From Niastella yeongjuensis (GTDB taxonomy: Bacteria; Bacteroidota; Bacteroidia; Chitinophagales; Chitinophagaceae): a DNA stretch of 64,000 nt. Positions 25,396 to 34,674 of the stretch are shown piece after piece. Position numbers and translations under genes: made by a program. Positions within the stretch are counted from its first letter, which is position 1. Each line of letters opens with the position of its first letter. The notes below the pieces were generated by a model that had not been told where the DNA came from, did not search any database, and saw only the letters and a list, made by a program, of their open reading frames with translations. Location of the stretch: the NCBI RefSeq assembly GCF_900110245.1, contig NZ_FOCZ01000001.1:124001-188000 (forward strand). Direction: 5' to 3'.

Positions 25396-26097
25396 ATGGA
25401 AGGAAAGAAACCCAAAATTTTATTATGCGAGGACGACCAGAACTTAGGAATGGTGCTGAAGAACTATCTGGAATTAAATGATTTTGATGTGACGCTGGAA
25501 CGTGACGGTCGCCTTGGACTTGCCGCATTTCAACGCGAAAGATTTGATCTGTGCTTACTTGATATAATGATGCCTCATATGGATGGATTCACCCTGGCGG
25601 AAGAGATCCGCGATGTGGACCCTGACATTCCATTATTTTTCTTAAGCGCCAAAACCATGAAGGAAGATATCATTCAGGGTTACAAACTCGGCGCCGACGA
25701 TTACATTACGAAACCGTTCGATAGCGAGGTGTTGTTATTGAAAATTAAGGCCATTCTGAAAAGGAATGAAGAAGTGAATAAAGAACAGGAGAATAAAGAA
25801 TACGACCTGAGCGATTATCATTTCAACCCCAAATTACGTGAGTTGAGCCACAGCGGTAAAACACAAACATTATCTCCAAAAGAGAATGAGTTGTTGAAAA
25901 TGCTGTGTGAGCACATGAATGACCTGTTGCCTCGTGAGCAGGCCCTCAAAAAGATCTGGGGCAGCGATACCTATTTCAATGGCCGCAGCATGGATGTGTA
26001 TATTGCCAAATTGCGCAAGTACCTGAAAGACGACGACAGCATCGAGATCGTGAACATTCACGGTAATGGATTCCGCCTGGTTGTACCAGTAGCCTAA
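25396..26097 (+). CDS. RprY-like OmpR-family response regulator
   Basis: A 233-residue DNA-binding response regulator. Receiver residues: the acidic pair in ILLCEDDQNLG, phosphoacceptor Asp in LCLLDIMMPHMDG and Lys in DYITKPFDSEVL. A winged-helix OmpR/PhoB domain begins near residue 135, with LSPKENELLKMLCEHMN and the recognition region SMDVYIAKLRKYLKDD. The N-terminal start MEGKKPKILLCEDDQNLG is close to what I remember of Bacteroides RprY. No histidine kinase is adjacent, so its partner is encoded elsewhere. It ends in a strong terminator. Confidence 0.92.
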   Translation: MEGKKPKILLCEDDQNLGMVLKNYLELNDFDVTLERDGRLGLAAFQRERFDLCLLDIMMPHMDGFTLAEEIRDVDPDIPLFFLSAKTMKEDIIQGYKLGADDYITKPFDSEVLLLKIKAILKRNEEVNKEQENKEYDLSDYHFNPKLRELSHSGKTQTLSPKENELLKMLCEHMNDLLPREQALKKIWGSDTYFNGRSMDVYIAKLRKYLKDDDSIEIVNIHGNGFRLVVPVA

Positions 26098-26119
26098 TTC
26101 ATTACGCTATATAAAAAAG

Positions 26120-26159
26120 AAACGCCGGGTAATTTCAATGATTACTCAGCGTTTTTTTT
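26120..26159 (+). terminator. Rho-independent terminator of the response regulator gene
   Basis: AAACGC/GCGTTT and GGTAAT/ATTACT arms, separated by one mismatch, enclose a 7-base loop and run into eight T. It starts 23 bases past the stop and faces the end of ruvB. Confidence 0.85.
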
Positions 26160-26185
26160 ATTGGCTTACAGCGTGTAGCTGTATT

Positions 26186-27220
26186 TTAATCAAACAAGGT
26201 ATTCATTCCGCCAGCTCCCGGCGCCATTCTGCCCAAATGGGCATAGGCCTTATGGGTTGCCTCGCGGCCGCGGGGTGTTCGTTTTATAAATCCTTCCTGA
26301 ATCAGGAAGGGTTCATACACCTCTTCCAGCGTTCCGGTTTCTTCCCCTACTGCTGTTGCAATGGTAGTAATACCCACAGGGCCACCCTTGAATTTATCGA
26401 TAATAGTCAGCAGAATGCGGTTGTCCATTTCATCAAGCCCGTGTTCATCTACATTCAGGGCCTTCAACCCATGTTGGGTTATGCCCAGGTCAATAACGCC
26501 ATTACCGAGTACTTGCGCAAAATCGCGCATCCGGCGCAACAGGCCATTGGCAATACGCGGTGTACCGCGGCTGCGCCGGGCAATTTCACCTGCTGCATCA
26601 GAAGTTATTTTGGTGCCGAGGATACTGGCAGAACGCGAAACGATCTTCTGCAAAGTATCGGCATTGTAGTATTCCAGACGTTGTTTAATGGCAAAGCGCG
26701 ACAATAAAGGAGCCGTCAGCAAACCACTGCGGGTGGTTGCGCCCACCAGTGTAAACGGGTTCAGGGTTAACTGTATGCTGCGGGCATTGGGGCCACTGTC
26801 GATCATAATATCGATGCGGTAGTCTTCCATGGCCGCGTACAGGTATTCTTCCACCACCGTGCTCAGCCGGTGAATTTCATCAATAAACAACACATCCCGC
26901 GGCTCCAGGTTGGTAAGCAACCCTGCCAGGTCACCGGGTTTTTCAATTACCGGTCCGCTCGTTTCTTTAATGTTCACCCCCAGCTCATTGGCCACAATAC
27001 GGCTCAGTGTGGTTTTACCCAAACCGGGCGGGCCATGGAACAGGATATGGTCCAGGGCTTCGCCGCGCATTTTTGCCGCCTTAATAAACACCGTAAGGTT
27101 TTCGATGATCTGCCCCTGCCCCGAAAAATCATTTATTTCCCGGGGACGGATGTTATTTTCAAACTCTTTATCCGCCGCAGTGAGCGTTTCTTTATTGTTA
27201 TTTAAGTTCGGATTAGACAT
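26186..27220 (-). CDS. ruvB: Holliday junction branch-migration helicase RuvB
   Basis: A 344-residue RuvB, the hexameric motor of the RuvABC complex that moves and resolves Holliday junctions. It shows [18 protein letters not shown], Walker [24 protein letters not shown], Walker [12 protein letters not shown], the beta-hairpin region, sensor [19 protein letters not shown], and a C-terminal winged helix with [17 protein letters not shown]. The length is normal. ruvC is in the same window at 41687-42259, in the usual unlinked arrangement of Bacteroidota; ruvA is not present here. Confidence 0.97.
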   Translation of the reverse strand: MSNPNLNNNKETLTAADKEFENNIRPREINDFSGQGQIIENLTVFIKAAKMRGEALDHILFHGPPGLGKTTLSRIVANELGVNIKETSGPVIEKPGDLAGLLTNLEPRDVLFIDEIHRLSTVVEEYLYAAMEDYRIDIMIDSGPNARSIQLTLNPFTLVGATTRSGLLTAPLLSRFAIKQRLEYYNADTLQKIVSRSASILGTKITSDAAGEIARRSRGTPRIANGLLRRMRDFAQVLGNGVIDLGITQHGLKALNVDEHGLDEMDNRILLTIIDKFKGGPVGITTIATAVGEETGTLEEVYEPFLIQEGFIKRTPRGREATHKAYAHLGRMAPGAGGMNTLFD

Positions 27221-27331
27221 GCTTTGTAAAACTACGCAAATGTAAGCCAGTAAACGAGGTAATCGTAAAATTCACTAACTTAATAGGGAGCGATCATCCT
27301 GCCCTACATTTTTTACAAAAAAAACAGAATT

Positions 27332-27979
27332 ATGAAAGTTGGCATCATTGGCTCAGGCATAGTTGGCCAAACATTGGGCACTGCTTTTTTAGCCGAAGGT
27401 TATGAAGTAATGCTGGGTACCCGTAACCCCGGCAAGGAAGAAGTAAAAAAATGGAAGGATGCAAACCCCAAAGGACAATGCGGCACCTTCGGTGTAACCG
27501 CCCAGTTTGGCGACATAGTAGTACTATCCGTTGCCGGTTCTGCAGCGGAATCGGCTATCAAACTATCAGGCACTTCACATTTCAACAATAAGATCCTGAT
27601 AGATACAACCAATCCCATTGCAGCCGGCGGACCGAAAGACGGCGTGTTATCGTTCTTTACCGACCTCAACGAATCGTTAATGGAACGATTACAAAAATTA
27701 ATTCCCCAGGCCAGAATAGTAAAAGCGTTTAGTAGTGCAGGTAACCCGCAAATGTATAAACCCACGGTAAAGGGCGGTCCGCCAACCATGTTCATTTGTG
27801 GCAACGACGTAAATGCCAAAAAAACCGTTACCGATATTTTAACTGCCTTTGGCTGGGAAACCGCAGATATGGGAGCTGTTACCGCCGCCCGGGCCATCGA
27901 GCCTTTGTGTATACTTTGGTGTATTCCCGGCTTTTTACATAACCAGTGGACCCATGCCTTCAAACTGCTTAAAGTTTAA
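27332..27979 (+). CDS. NADPH-dependent F420-reductase-like NAD(P)-binding protein
   Basis: A 215-residue Rossmann-fold protein starting MKVGIIGSGIVGQTLGTAF (the GxGxxG dinucleotide site) followed by LGTRNPGKEEVKKW, where Arg would read the NADP phosphate. The IVVLSVAGSAAESAI strand, ILIDTTNPIAAGG and KAFSSAGNPQM segments fit the 'NADP oxidoreductase, coenzyme F420-dependent' family. Bacteroidota do not make F420, so the true acceptor is different or unknown. The stop overlaps the next gene's ATG (TAATG), implying coupled translation. Confidence 0.85.
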   Translation: MKVGIIGSGIVGQTLGTAFLAEGYEVMLGTRNPGKEEVKKWKDANPKGQCGTFGVTAQFGDIVVLSVAGSAAESAIKLSGTSHFNNKILIDTTNPIAAGGPKDGVLSFFTDLNESLMERLQKLIPQARIVKAFSSAGNPQMYKPTVKGGPPTMFICGNDVNAKKTVTDILTAFGWETADMGAVTAARAIEPLCILWCIPGFLHNQWTHAFKLLKV

Positions 27980-28278
27980 TGTATCTTTATCACATGAACT
28001 TCGAAGCCTTTCAACAAAGTCTGACAACCAATACACCACCAGCCAATACCAACGTGTATCTTCAATCGTTATGGCACGATGCCAAAGGTGACTGGGACCA
28101 TGCACATACTTTGATCCAGGATCTGTCTGATAAATCTGCTGCCTGGATCCATGCATACCTGCATCGCAAGGAAGGCGATATCTGGAACGCCAATTACTGG
28201 TATACCAAGGCCGGCCAGCGCATGCCCGGTTATGGCCTGGAACAGGAATGGGAAGAACTGGTAAAAGCTATGTTATAA
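27979..28278 (+). CDS. Small conserved protein of unknown function
   Basis: A 99-residue soluble protein, rich in Trp and Tyr. The core reads SLWHDAKGDWDHAHTLIQD, AAWIHAYLHRKEGD and NANYWYTKAGQRMP, a helical pattern resembling one or two tetratricopeptide-like hairpins. It is a widespread hypothetical protein with no known activity. The first ATG at 27979 overlaps the preceding stop; a second ATG at 27994 is also possible. Its last 6 bases overlap the convergent DUF1203 gene. Confidence 0.75.
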   Translation: MYLYHMNFEAFQQSLTTNTPPANTNVYLQSLWHDAKGDWDHAHTLIQDLSDKSAAWIHAYLHRKEGDIWNANYWYTKAGQRMPGYGLEQEWEELVKAML

Positions 28279-28767
28279 CGAGGTTTCATCAACCCGTTCA
28301 ATTTTACAGATGTAACAACAAGCCTGTGCATTGCGGGCATGGAGATACTCAATTTCGGAATGCAGTTCAAATATATTGGGGATCAGTTCATCCACATCAT
28401 CATCCCCTACCAATTGGGTAAATACCATCAGTTGTTCTTTGCTGTAACCAATCAATGACAAAGGAAAACTTTTCTTATTGGCTTTTATTTCCGGCGGAAA
28501 GCGATACACGTCTTGATATTCCTCTACCTCTTCTTTATTGATAAAAACAGGCCCGGGTTGATTATAAGGATTGTCAACAGCAAAGGGGCTGTGACTGATC
28601 AATAGCCTGGTATCAATTCCTTTTTTGAATGGCTTTAAAGATACCCTGCATGGCCCTAAGCCGGTTGCTATTTGTTCAATAACAGCATGACCATATGCAT
28701 CTTTGCCGGTATCTCTAACCTGGGCTGCATACTCCTTTGATAACGGAACAATTTTAAACTTTCGCAT
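28273..28767 (-). CDS. DUF1203-family protein
   Basis: A 164-residue protein matching DUF1203: FKIVPLSKEYAAQV at the start, GLGPCRVSLKPFKKG, RLLISHSPFAVDNPYNQPGPVFI, SLIGYS and a C-terminal EIEYLHARNAQACCYIC. The family is found in many bacteria and has no assigned role. The C-terminal CCYIC cluster is notable but unproven as a metal site. It overlaps the 3' end of the convergent small gene by 6 bases. Confidence 0.8.
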   Translation of the reverse strand: MRKFKIVPLSKEYAAQVRDTGKDAYGHAVIEQIATGLGPCRVSLKPFKKGIDTRLLISHSPFAVDNPYNQPGPVFINKEEVEEYQDVYRFPPEIKANKKSFPLSLIGYSKEQLMVFTQLVGDDDVDELIPNIFELHSEIEYLHARNAQACCYICKIERVDETSL

Positions 28768-28843
28768 CGTGAATCATTTTATTGTTACACAAAATTGCGA
28801 TCGTTTACAACCTGTTTCAACCCGTTTATTGCTATAAAAAAGG

Positions 28844-29554
28844 TTATGCTTTTATATACCTGTTCAACTGTAAAATAAGATCAGGGTCGGGACAATTGGC
28901 CAGGTATTTATCCCGTTCGGAATATTTGCAAACCCCGGGGTAGTCGCCTTCTTTCAATTCCATATCGAGAATGATCTGAAAATGCAGGTGCGGTGGCCAG
29001 TGGCCATTTTCATGCAGTTCTCCAAAATGCCCAATGGCTTGACCAATAGAAACATACTGGCCGGCTGAAAGTGTTTCAATATCGCGCAGGCTTAAATGTC
29101 CATAGAGTGTGTAAAAAGGAAAGCCATCCAGCTGATGTAATAATATTAACGTGGCCCCATAATCGCCGAATTGATCATTGAATGCCAGGCTGTGTATCAT
29201 GCCACCCATAAAGGCATACACCTTGGTACCGGCCGGCCCCCAGATATCAACGCCTAAATGCAGGCGGCGTGGCTCCTCGCCAGGCTGGGCCCCATCAAAC
29301 ACCGGACTTATACTATAGATGGTGCGATTTTCACCATAACCACCTATGCCATACCGGGAGTTAGTGGTTTGCAATTTTTGCAAAACATAATCACTGAAAA
29401 TATGTTCATCACCAAGGATCTCAGAGTTGAGACTTTTATTCTGTTGCGTAAAATCCATGGGAAGTAACTGATCTTTTCCGGGTACAAAATCTACAACCCG
29501 GTGAAATGTATATTGATATTTACGGATGATATTTTGAAAGGCAGCTGTGTTCAA
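28844..29554 (-). CDS. M23-family metallopeptidase-like protein
   Basis: A 236-residue protein with a lysostaphin-like (M23/LytM) domain. Zinc ligands fit LHLGVDIWGPAGTKVYAF (His, Asp) and PPHLHFQI (HxH, with the last His as ligand), and YTLYGHLS carries the catalytic-side His. M23 enzymes cut peptidoglycan cross-links. No signal peptide or membrane helix is visible at MNTAAFQNIIRKYQY, so the protein may be cytoplasmic or exported in an unusual way. Similar domains occur fused to aminotransferases in other bacteria; this one stands alone. Confidence 0.8.
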   Translation of the reverse strand: MNTAAFQNIIRKYQYTFHRVVDFVPGKDQLLPMDFTQQNKSLNSEILGDEHIFSDYVLQKLQTTNSRYGIGGYGENRTIYSISPVFDGAQPGEEPRRLHLGVDIWGPAGTKVYAFMGGMIHSLAFNDQFGDYGATLILLHQLDGFPFYTLYGHLSLRDIETLSAGQYVSIGQAIGHFGELHENGHWPPHLHFQIILDMELKEGDYPGVCKYSERDKYLANCPDPDLILQLNRYIKA

Positions 29555-29762
29555 TGATTGAGTAATTATAATACGCTAATAATCAGGTTGCTGTTAAAAC
29601 AATTAAAATTCAGACAAAAGCCCGATGGCTAATATACAACATCTCCTTAATAATCAATAAGTAATAACTACAGCAATACAAACAACTATTTAGTTTCGCC
29701 AACTTTTCAACACAAATTATAAAATGGCATAATTTCTGACTACCTACTATATTATTAAAACA

Positions 29763-29909
29763 ATGAAGGGTATGAACACGTGGACGATTATATTTTATTT
29801 GATACTGGCAGTTTCGATAATTTCCTATACTATTCTGATGAACTATAAGAAAGACAGGAATGAGTTTATGGAAACAGGCGACCAGGAGGATGCAAAAAAA
29901 GGCAATTGA
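29763..29909 (+). CDS. Small single-helix membrane protein, 48 residues
   Basis: A short ORF starting MKGMNTWTII with one hydrophobic helix (WTIIFYLILAVSIISYTIL, about residues 7-25), then a basic stretch NYKKDR and an acidic tail ending DQEDAKKGN. The positive-inside rule places the tail in the cytoplasm. The gap it sits in is otherwise empty, and composition looks coding. No family is recognised. An ATG three codons later is an alternative start. Confidence 0.5.
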   Translation: MKGMNTWTIIFYLILAVSIISYTILMNYKKDRNEFMETGDQEDAKKGN

Positions 29910-29923
29910 TCTTTACTTTACTC

Positions 29924-30406
29924 CTACTCTTTGTAAATAACCAATTCCTCCTGAGGCAATAATGCATTGTAATTGACTTCAATTGTATTGAGCAATTTCT
30001 CTTCCAGTATATTTGCCATCGTTTCAAAATACAGCACCACATGCTCACGAACGTTTCGCCTGAGCCATCTAAAGCCGCCGGGTAACCGGTTCAATACTGC
30101 CCGATCTTCGAGGTATTCCAGATTATGAATATCCGTAGGCGTGAGACCGAGGTCTTGCAATTTTTTTAACAGCAAATTAATTGGTGCATCACTGACCGGG
30201 CAGGTCTCCTGGGCCAGCTCAGTCCACTCACCTATACCCGTATGGGCATAAGTAACAATCTCTTCTTTTGTAAGCGTAGTTGTAGCCTGTAATAAATGTC
30301 CGCAATTACAGGCGCCATGGTGTCCCCAGGCATAATAATTGCCATTTACCAGTCCGGCGGCCGCTTTTCGCAGGCCCTCGATCAACGCTATAGTTGCATG
30401 TGCCAT
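29924..30406 (-). CDS. Conserved Bacteroidota protein of unknown function with a CNCG motif
   Basis: A 160-residue protein starting MAHATIALIEGLRKAAAGL. Conserved-looking parts are NYYAWGHHGACNCGHLLQ, IVTYAHTGIGEWTELAQETC, LGLTPTDIHNLEYLEDRAVL and NVREHVVLYFETMANILEE. The HHGACNCGH cluster could bind a metal. I recall similar hypothetical proteins in Flavobacteria, with no function known. It converges on the small membrane protein ORF with a 14-base gap. Confidence 0.7.
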   Translation of the reverse strand: MAHATIALIEGLRKAAAGLVNGNYYAWGHHGACNCGHLLQATTTLTKEEIVTYAHTGIGEWTELAQETCPVSDAPINLLLKKLQDLGLTPTDIHNLEYLEDRAVLNRLPGGFRWLRRNVREHVVLYFETMANILEEKLLNTIEVNYNALLPQEELVIYKE

Positions 30407-30599
30407 ATTGCTAATTTCCTAAATAAAACAGCGGAAAAAAAGATTAGTTTAACCAGATACACCGGAATTCCTGAACGTCTTCAAAAGGATTCAAAATCAG
30501 CGAAAAAGGAATTTCCAGTAAAATCGTTAAATGAAATCCTGGCCAAAATATTACCGTATCCGGGGGCGTTTTTAACATTCATCAGCAAAATTAATTGCC

Positions 30600-31670
30600 T
30601 TGAAAACACGTATTGATCTGCTATTGGGCCTGTTGTTCTGTAGTTTCCTTTCTATTGCAACCCAGGGCCAAACCATTACCGGCGCCTGGAAAGGCAGGAT
30701 CGGTTCAGCCCACACTGAATTAAAACTCATAAAAAAAGGCGATAGCCTGCTGGGCACTTCGTACTACTATACTTCCCGCAGCAATTACATTCGTTATGCA
30801 GTGAAAGGCTACTTCGATCCCAACAACAACAGCGTTGTTTGGTGGGACGATGCCGTGCTTGAAGACCGGCTCTCAGGTAATTTGTTTGGTGGGGGCGATA
30901 AAGGCGCTATGCTCTCTGTCGCTGATTTTAATTGTCCGGGAGAAATGACCATGCTCCTCGACGGTGCAAGCACTGAACGTGATAACAAGAACAAACCCAA
31001 AGGCACAGTAGCGTTGCAGAAAATAACCAATTCCGGTTTTCACGATGAATGGGACTTTGTAATTGAGAACTATATCTACGGCGCCAATGATCCGGAGATT
31101 ATCGATAGCATCGCCCGTTTGCACCTGGCAAAGACTGAAGTGCCGGAAGAAAAAGAAATTACAGAAAGCACTTATCAAAGCTCTGCCGTTAAACCGGTGG
31201 AGAAAGAAAAGCCAGCTATTGTTGTTACGGCACCACCCATTGTAGAAAAGAAAACGCCAACGCCAGCTACTACTGCACAACAAAAATATACAAGCCGTGA
31301 AAAGAAACTGGCTACCGTTATTCCCATTACCGGTGATAGTATCGAACTACGTTTTTATGATAACGCGGTGGTGGATGGTGACTCCATTGCCGTTTTTCTC
31401 AACGATAAAATGCTGTTTGAGCACGTACGGTTAAACAACAAACCTTACTCAATGACTATTTCAGTGAATGACCTGGGTGAGGATAATGAAATGGTGATGG
31501 TGGCTGAGAACCTGGGTACCATTCCACCCAATACGTCCTTAATGGTAGCTATTGTGGATGGCAAACGATATGAAGCACGACTGGAAAGCACCGAGAACAG
31601 CAGTGCGTTGATCAGATTTATAAGACAGAAAAAGAAGGTGGGTCGGGAACGACCCACCTTAATATTTTAA
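30600..31670 (+). CDS. Secreted protein of unknown function with TTG start
   Basis: A 356-residue exported protein. The signal peptide (MKTRIDLLLGLLFCSFLSIATQ with GQ at the cleavage site) begins at a TTG; in frame upstream there is only a stop (30573-30575) and no ATG, so a TTG start is required. An N-terminal beta domain (GAWKGRIGSAHTELKLIKKGD, YAVKGYFDPNNNSVVWWDD) is followed by a Pro/Thr/Lys-rich linker (about 185-245). A second domain includes SIELRFYDNAVVDGDSIAVF and NTSLMVAIVDGKRYEARLE. The last residues are encoded by the shared terminator hairpin with leuS. No family name is recognised. Confidence 0.75.
   Translation: MKTRIDLLLGLLFCSFLSIATQGQTITGAWKGRIGSAHTELKLIKKGDSLLGTSYYYTSRSNYIRYAVKGYFDPNNNSVVWWDDAVLEDRLSGNLFGGGDKGAMLSVADFNCPGEMTMLLDGASTERDNKNKPKGTVALQKITNSGFHDEWDFVIENYIYGANDPEIIDSIARLHLAKTEVPEEKEITESTYQSSAVKPVEKEKPAIVVTAPPIVEKKTPTPATTAQQKYTSREKKLATVIPITGDSIELRFYDNAVVDGDSIAVFLNDKMLFEHVRLNNKPYSMTISVNDLGEDNEMVMVAENLGTIPPNTSLMVAIVDGKRYEARLESTENSSALIRFIRQKKKVGRERPTLIF
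31635..31660. terminator. Bidirectional terminator overlapping a coding end
   Basis: A perfect 11-bp stem AAGGTGGGTCG/CGACCCACCTT closes a GGAA tetraloop (GNRA type). It lies inside the last codons of the 30600-31670 gene and 7 bases beyond the leuS stop, so it can serve both convergent genes. AT-rich sequence flanks both sides. Confidence 0.8.
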
Positions 31671-34438
31671 ACAACTACATTCACCATCTTGCCCTTCACA
31701 TAAATGATCCTTTTGTGGGGCTTGCCTTCCAACCATTTTTGTACAACCTCATTACCCAATACAATCTTCTCCACATCTTCCTGTGTTGTATCGAGTGAGA
31801 TAGTGAGGGTAGTGCGCAATTTTCCGTTTACTGAAATAGGATACTCTTTGCTGCTTTCTACCAGATAACTTTCATTCAGCGTTGGGAAGGCTGCATCCAG
31901 TATGCTGCTGTTATTGCCTAATGAACGCCATAATTCTTCACTCACATGCGGCGCATACGGCGTTAACAGGATCAACAATGATTCCAGGATCTCTTTTTTA
32001 TTACACTTTAACTCTATCAATTCATTCACACACACCATGAAGGCACTGACTGCTGTATTGAAAGAGAAACGTTCGGTATCTTCTTCAATCTTCTTGATGG
32101 TCTTGTGTAATACTTTTAATTCGGCTGGCGTGGCTTTTTCTTCATTCCAAACCTTTCCTTTCACGTCGTCATAGAACAAACGCCACAGCTTTTTCAGGAA
32201 GCGGTGCGTTCCTTCAATGCCTTTTGTTTCCCAGGGTTTGCTTTGCTCAACAGGGCCCAGGAACATTTCATACATGCGGAAGGTATCGGCGCCATATTTA
32301 TTCACCACATCATCGGGGTTCACCGTATTATAAAGGCGCTTACTCATTTTCTCCACCTCAGTTCCACAGATGTATTTTCCGTCTTCCAGGATGAACTCTG
32401 CCGTTTCATATTCTGCGCGCCACTTTTTAAACTGCTCCACATCAAGCTCTACACCATCCACCATGTTTACATCCACATGGATGGCATCTGTTTCATATTG
32501 GTCTTTCAACCCCAGTGATACGTATTTGTTGGTGCCATGAACCCGGTACACAAAACGGCTGCTGCCCTGGATCATCCCTTGATTCACGAGCTTTTTATAG
32601 GGTTCATCATGACTGATAAAACCTAAATCGAACAGGGCTTTCGTCCACATACGGCTGTACAATAAATGCCCTACGGCATGTTCGGTACCACCGATGTAGA
32701 TATCTACCTGACCCCAGTAATCGCTGGTTTTGCGGCTGCAAAACTCAGTATCGTTGTGTGGGTCCATATAGCGCAGGAAATACCAGCTGCTGCCGGCATA
32801 ACCGGGCATGGTGTTGGTTTCCAGTTCGCGTGATGTCCAGGCAGGAATATTGGCCAGCGGCCCCTCGCCTTCCGGACCAGGTTTATAACTTTCCACATGG
32901 GGTAATTCCAGTGGCAATTCATTTTCCGACATTGGGTAGGCAATGCCATGCTGCCATTTAATGGGGAATGGTTCGCCCCAGTACCGTTGACGGCTGAAGG
33001 CAGCATCACGCATTCTAAAGTTCACCTTGCGTACACCAATACGCATTTCTTCAATTTTTTGGATCACCACTTCCATGGCTTCCCGCATTACCATCCCATT
33101 CAGGAAATCTGAGTTTTCCAGTCTGGCATCCTTGGTAGCATTGGCTTCTTTGCCGTCGTAGGCACTGCCAATTATATTGGTAATGGGTATATTGAAATGG
33201 TTGGCAAACTTATGATCTCGTTCATCGCCACAAGGCACGGCCATGATAGCGCCGGTTCCATAACCAGCCAGTACATATTCACTGATCCAGATGGGGATCT
33301 GTGCACCGTTGAACGGGTTGATGGCATAGGCGCCGGTAAACACCCCGCTGATCTTTTTCTCGGCCATGCGCTCACGTTCGCTGCGGCTTTGTACATACTC
33401 AACATATTCCTCTACGGCCTGCTGCTGCTCGCTTGAAGTAATATCTTTTATCAGTGCGTGCTCGGGGGCTATCACCATAAAATCAACACCGAAAATTGTA
33501 TCGGGGCGGGTGGTATACACAGTGAGTTTGTCGCTGTTACCACTGATATCGAAGGCAATCTCTGCACCATAGCTTTTACCGATCCAGTTGGTTTGCATTT
33601 CCTTCATCGATTCGCTGAATTCGATGCGATCGAGGCCTTCCAATAAACGATCGGCGTATTCAGTAATGCGCAGGTACCATTGCCGTAATTTTTTCTTTAC
33701 TACCGGGTAGCCGCCCCTTTCGCTCACGCCATTCACTACTTCATCGTTGGCTAACACGGTACCTAATGCTTCGCACCAGTTCACTTCGCCATAACCGCAA
33801 AATGCCAGGCGGTATTCCATCAAAATATCCTGTTGTTCCCTTTCGGTAAAGCCTTTCCATTCGGCTGCGGTAAATACCCTTTTGCCGGTTTTGGCAATCA
33901 CGAATTTATCGTGGGGAATTCCGTGCCCGGTATTGCCCTCTTTTTCAAAAGCTTTCACCAGGTTGGCGATTGGCTCGGCTTTTTTTGTTTGGCGGTTATA
34001 AAACCCGTTAAACAACTGCAGGAAGATCCATTGTGTCCATTTGTAGTATTTAGGATCGCTGGTACGGAACTCCCGGTCCCAGTCGAAACAAAAACCAATA
34101 TTATCGAGCTGACGGCGAAATGTGTTGATATTCGTTTCGGTACTTATGGCCGGATGGATGCCATGGTCAATGGCATATTGCTCAGCCGGAAGACCAAACG
34201 CATCGTACCCCATCGGATGCAGTACGTTGAACCCTTTTAACCGTTTAAAACGGCTGTAAATATCACTGGCAATATAGCCCAGCGGATGGCCCACATGCAG
34301 CCCTACCCCACTGGGGTAAGGGAACATATCCAGTACATAAAACTTTGGTTTCGGGGAATCATTGCTCACTTTGTAGGCGCCTGACGCTTTCCATTGTGCC
34401 TGCCATTTTTTTTCAATATCCCTGAAGTTGTATTCCAT
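31667..34438 (-). CDS. leuS: Leucyl-tRNA synthetase
   Basis: A 923-residue class Ia synthetase charging tRNA-Leu. The HIGH-type motif is in PYPSGVGLHVGHPLGYIASD (about residues 40-59). The CP1 editing domain includes YTTRPDTIFGVDFMVIAPEH and GTGAIMAVPCGDERDHKFA. The KMSKS-type motif reads EKMSKRLYNTVNPDDVV, with Arg in the last place, as is usual in Bacteroidota. An anticodon-binding domain and the C-terminal domain (IYVKGKMVNVVV) complete it. The 3' end overlaps the last 4 bases of the convergent gene at 30600-31670. Confidence 0.97.
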   Translation of the reverse strand: MEYNFRDIEKKWQAQWKASGAYKVSNDSPKPKFYVLDMFPYPSGVGLHVGHPLGYIASDIYSRFKRLKGFNVLHPMGYDAFGLPAEQYAIDHGIHPAISTETNINTFRRQLDNIGFCFDWDREFRTSDPKYYKWTQWIFLQLFNGFYNRQTKKAEPIANLVKAFEKEGNTGHGIPHDKFVIAKTGKRVFTAAEWKGFTEREQQDILMEYRLAFCGYGEVNWCEALGTVLANDEVVNGVSERGGYPVVKKKLRQWYLRITEYADRLLEGLDRIEFSESMKEMQTNWIGKSYGAEIAFDISGNSDKLTVYTTRPDTIFGVDFMVIAPEHALIKDITSSEQQQAVEEYVEYVQSRSERERMAEKKISGVFTGAYAINPFNGAQIPIWISEYVLAGYGTGAIMAVPCGDERDHKFANHFNIPITNIIGSAYDGKEANATKDARLENSDFLNGMVMREAMEVVIQKIEEMRIGVRKVNFRMRDAAFSRQRYWGEPFPIKWQHGIAYPMSENELPLELPHVESYKPGPEGEGPLANIPAWTSRELETNTMPGYAGSSWYFLRYMDPHNDTEFCSRKTSDYWGQVDIYIGGTEHAVGHLLYSRMWTKALFDLGFISHDEPYKKLVNQGMIQGSSRFVYRVHGTNKYVSLGLKDQYETDAIHVDVNMVDGVELDVEQFKKWRAEYETAEFILEDGKYICGTEVEKMSKRLYNTVNPDDVVNKYGADTFRMYEMFLGPVEQSKPWETKGIEGTHRFLKKLWRLFYDDVKGKVWNEEKATPAELKVLHKTIKKIEEDTERFSFNTAVSAFMVCVNELIELKCNKKEILESLLILLTPYAPHVSEELWRSLGNNSSILDAAFPTLNESYLVESSKEYPISVNGKLRTTLTISLDTTQEDVEKIVLGNEVVQKWLEGKPHKRIIYVKGKMVNVVV

Positions 34439-34622
34439 ATTAGTCAGTTAGTTCTTAGATTTAAGTGTTGATTTTTCCCTCGCCTTTTTGCCTTTCTCGT
34501 TGACAATCAAACGTTGAGGAAACGTTAAAAAGTCAGCCTGGCTTGAAATTTTTATATTATTTCAATCGTTAAGAAGGAGGTCAAAAATACGGATAATAAC
34601 CGTTTTACCGGGATAAAACCGT

Positions 34623-34630
34623 TATTTTTG
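34623..34630 (+). promoter_or_regulatory. Candidate -7 element for ftsX
   Basis: TATTTTTG fits TAnnTTTG and is 45 bases before the ftsX ATG. No clear -33 box is visible. Confidence 0.35.
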
Positions 34631-34674
34631 CCGCTCTTTTCAGGCATTATTATCCCTTCAAAAACAATTAATTC

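Noticed and set aside
27400-27963. 187-residue reverse-strand ORF inside the F420-reductase-like gene
   Set aside because: The plus-strand product has a clear Rossmann motif; the antisense peptide has none.
34573-34580. AAGGAGGT as a ribosome binding site of ftsX
   Set aside because: It is about 95 bases before the ftsX ATG and no start codon follows at a workable distance.
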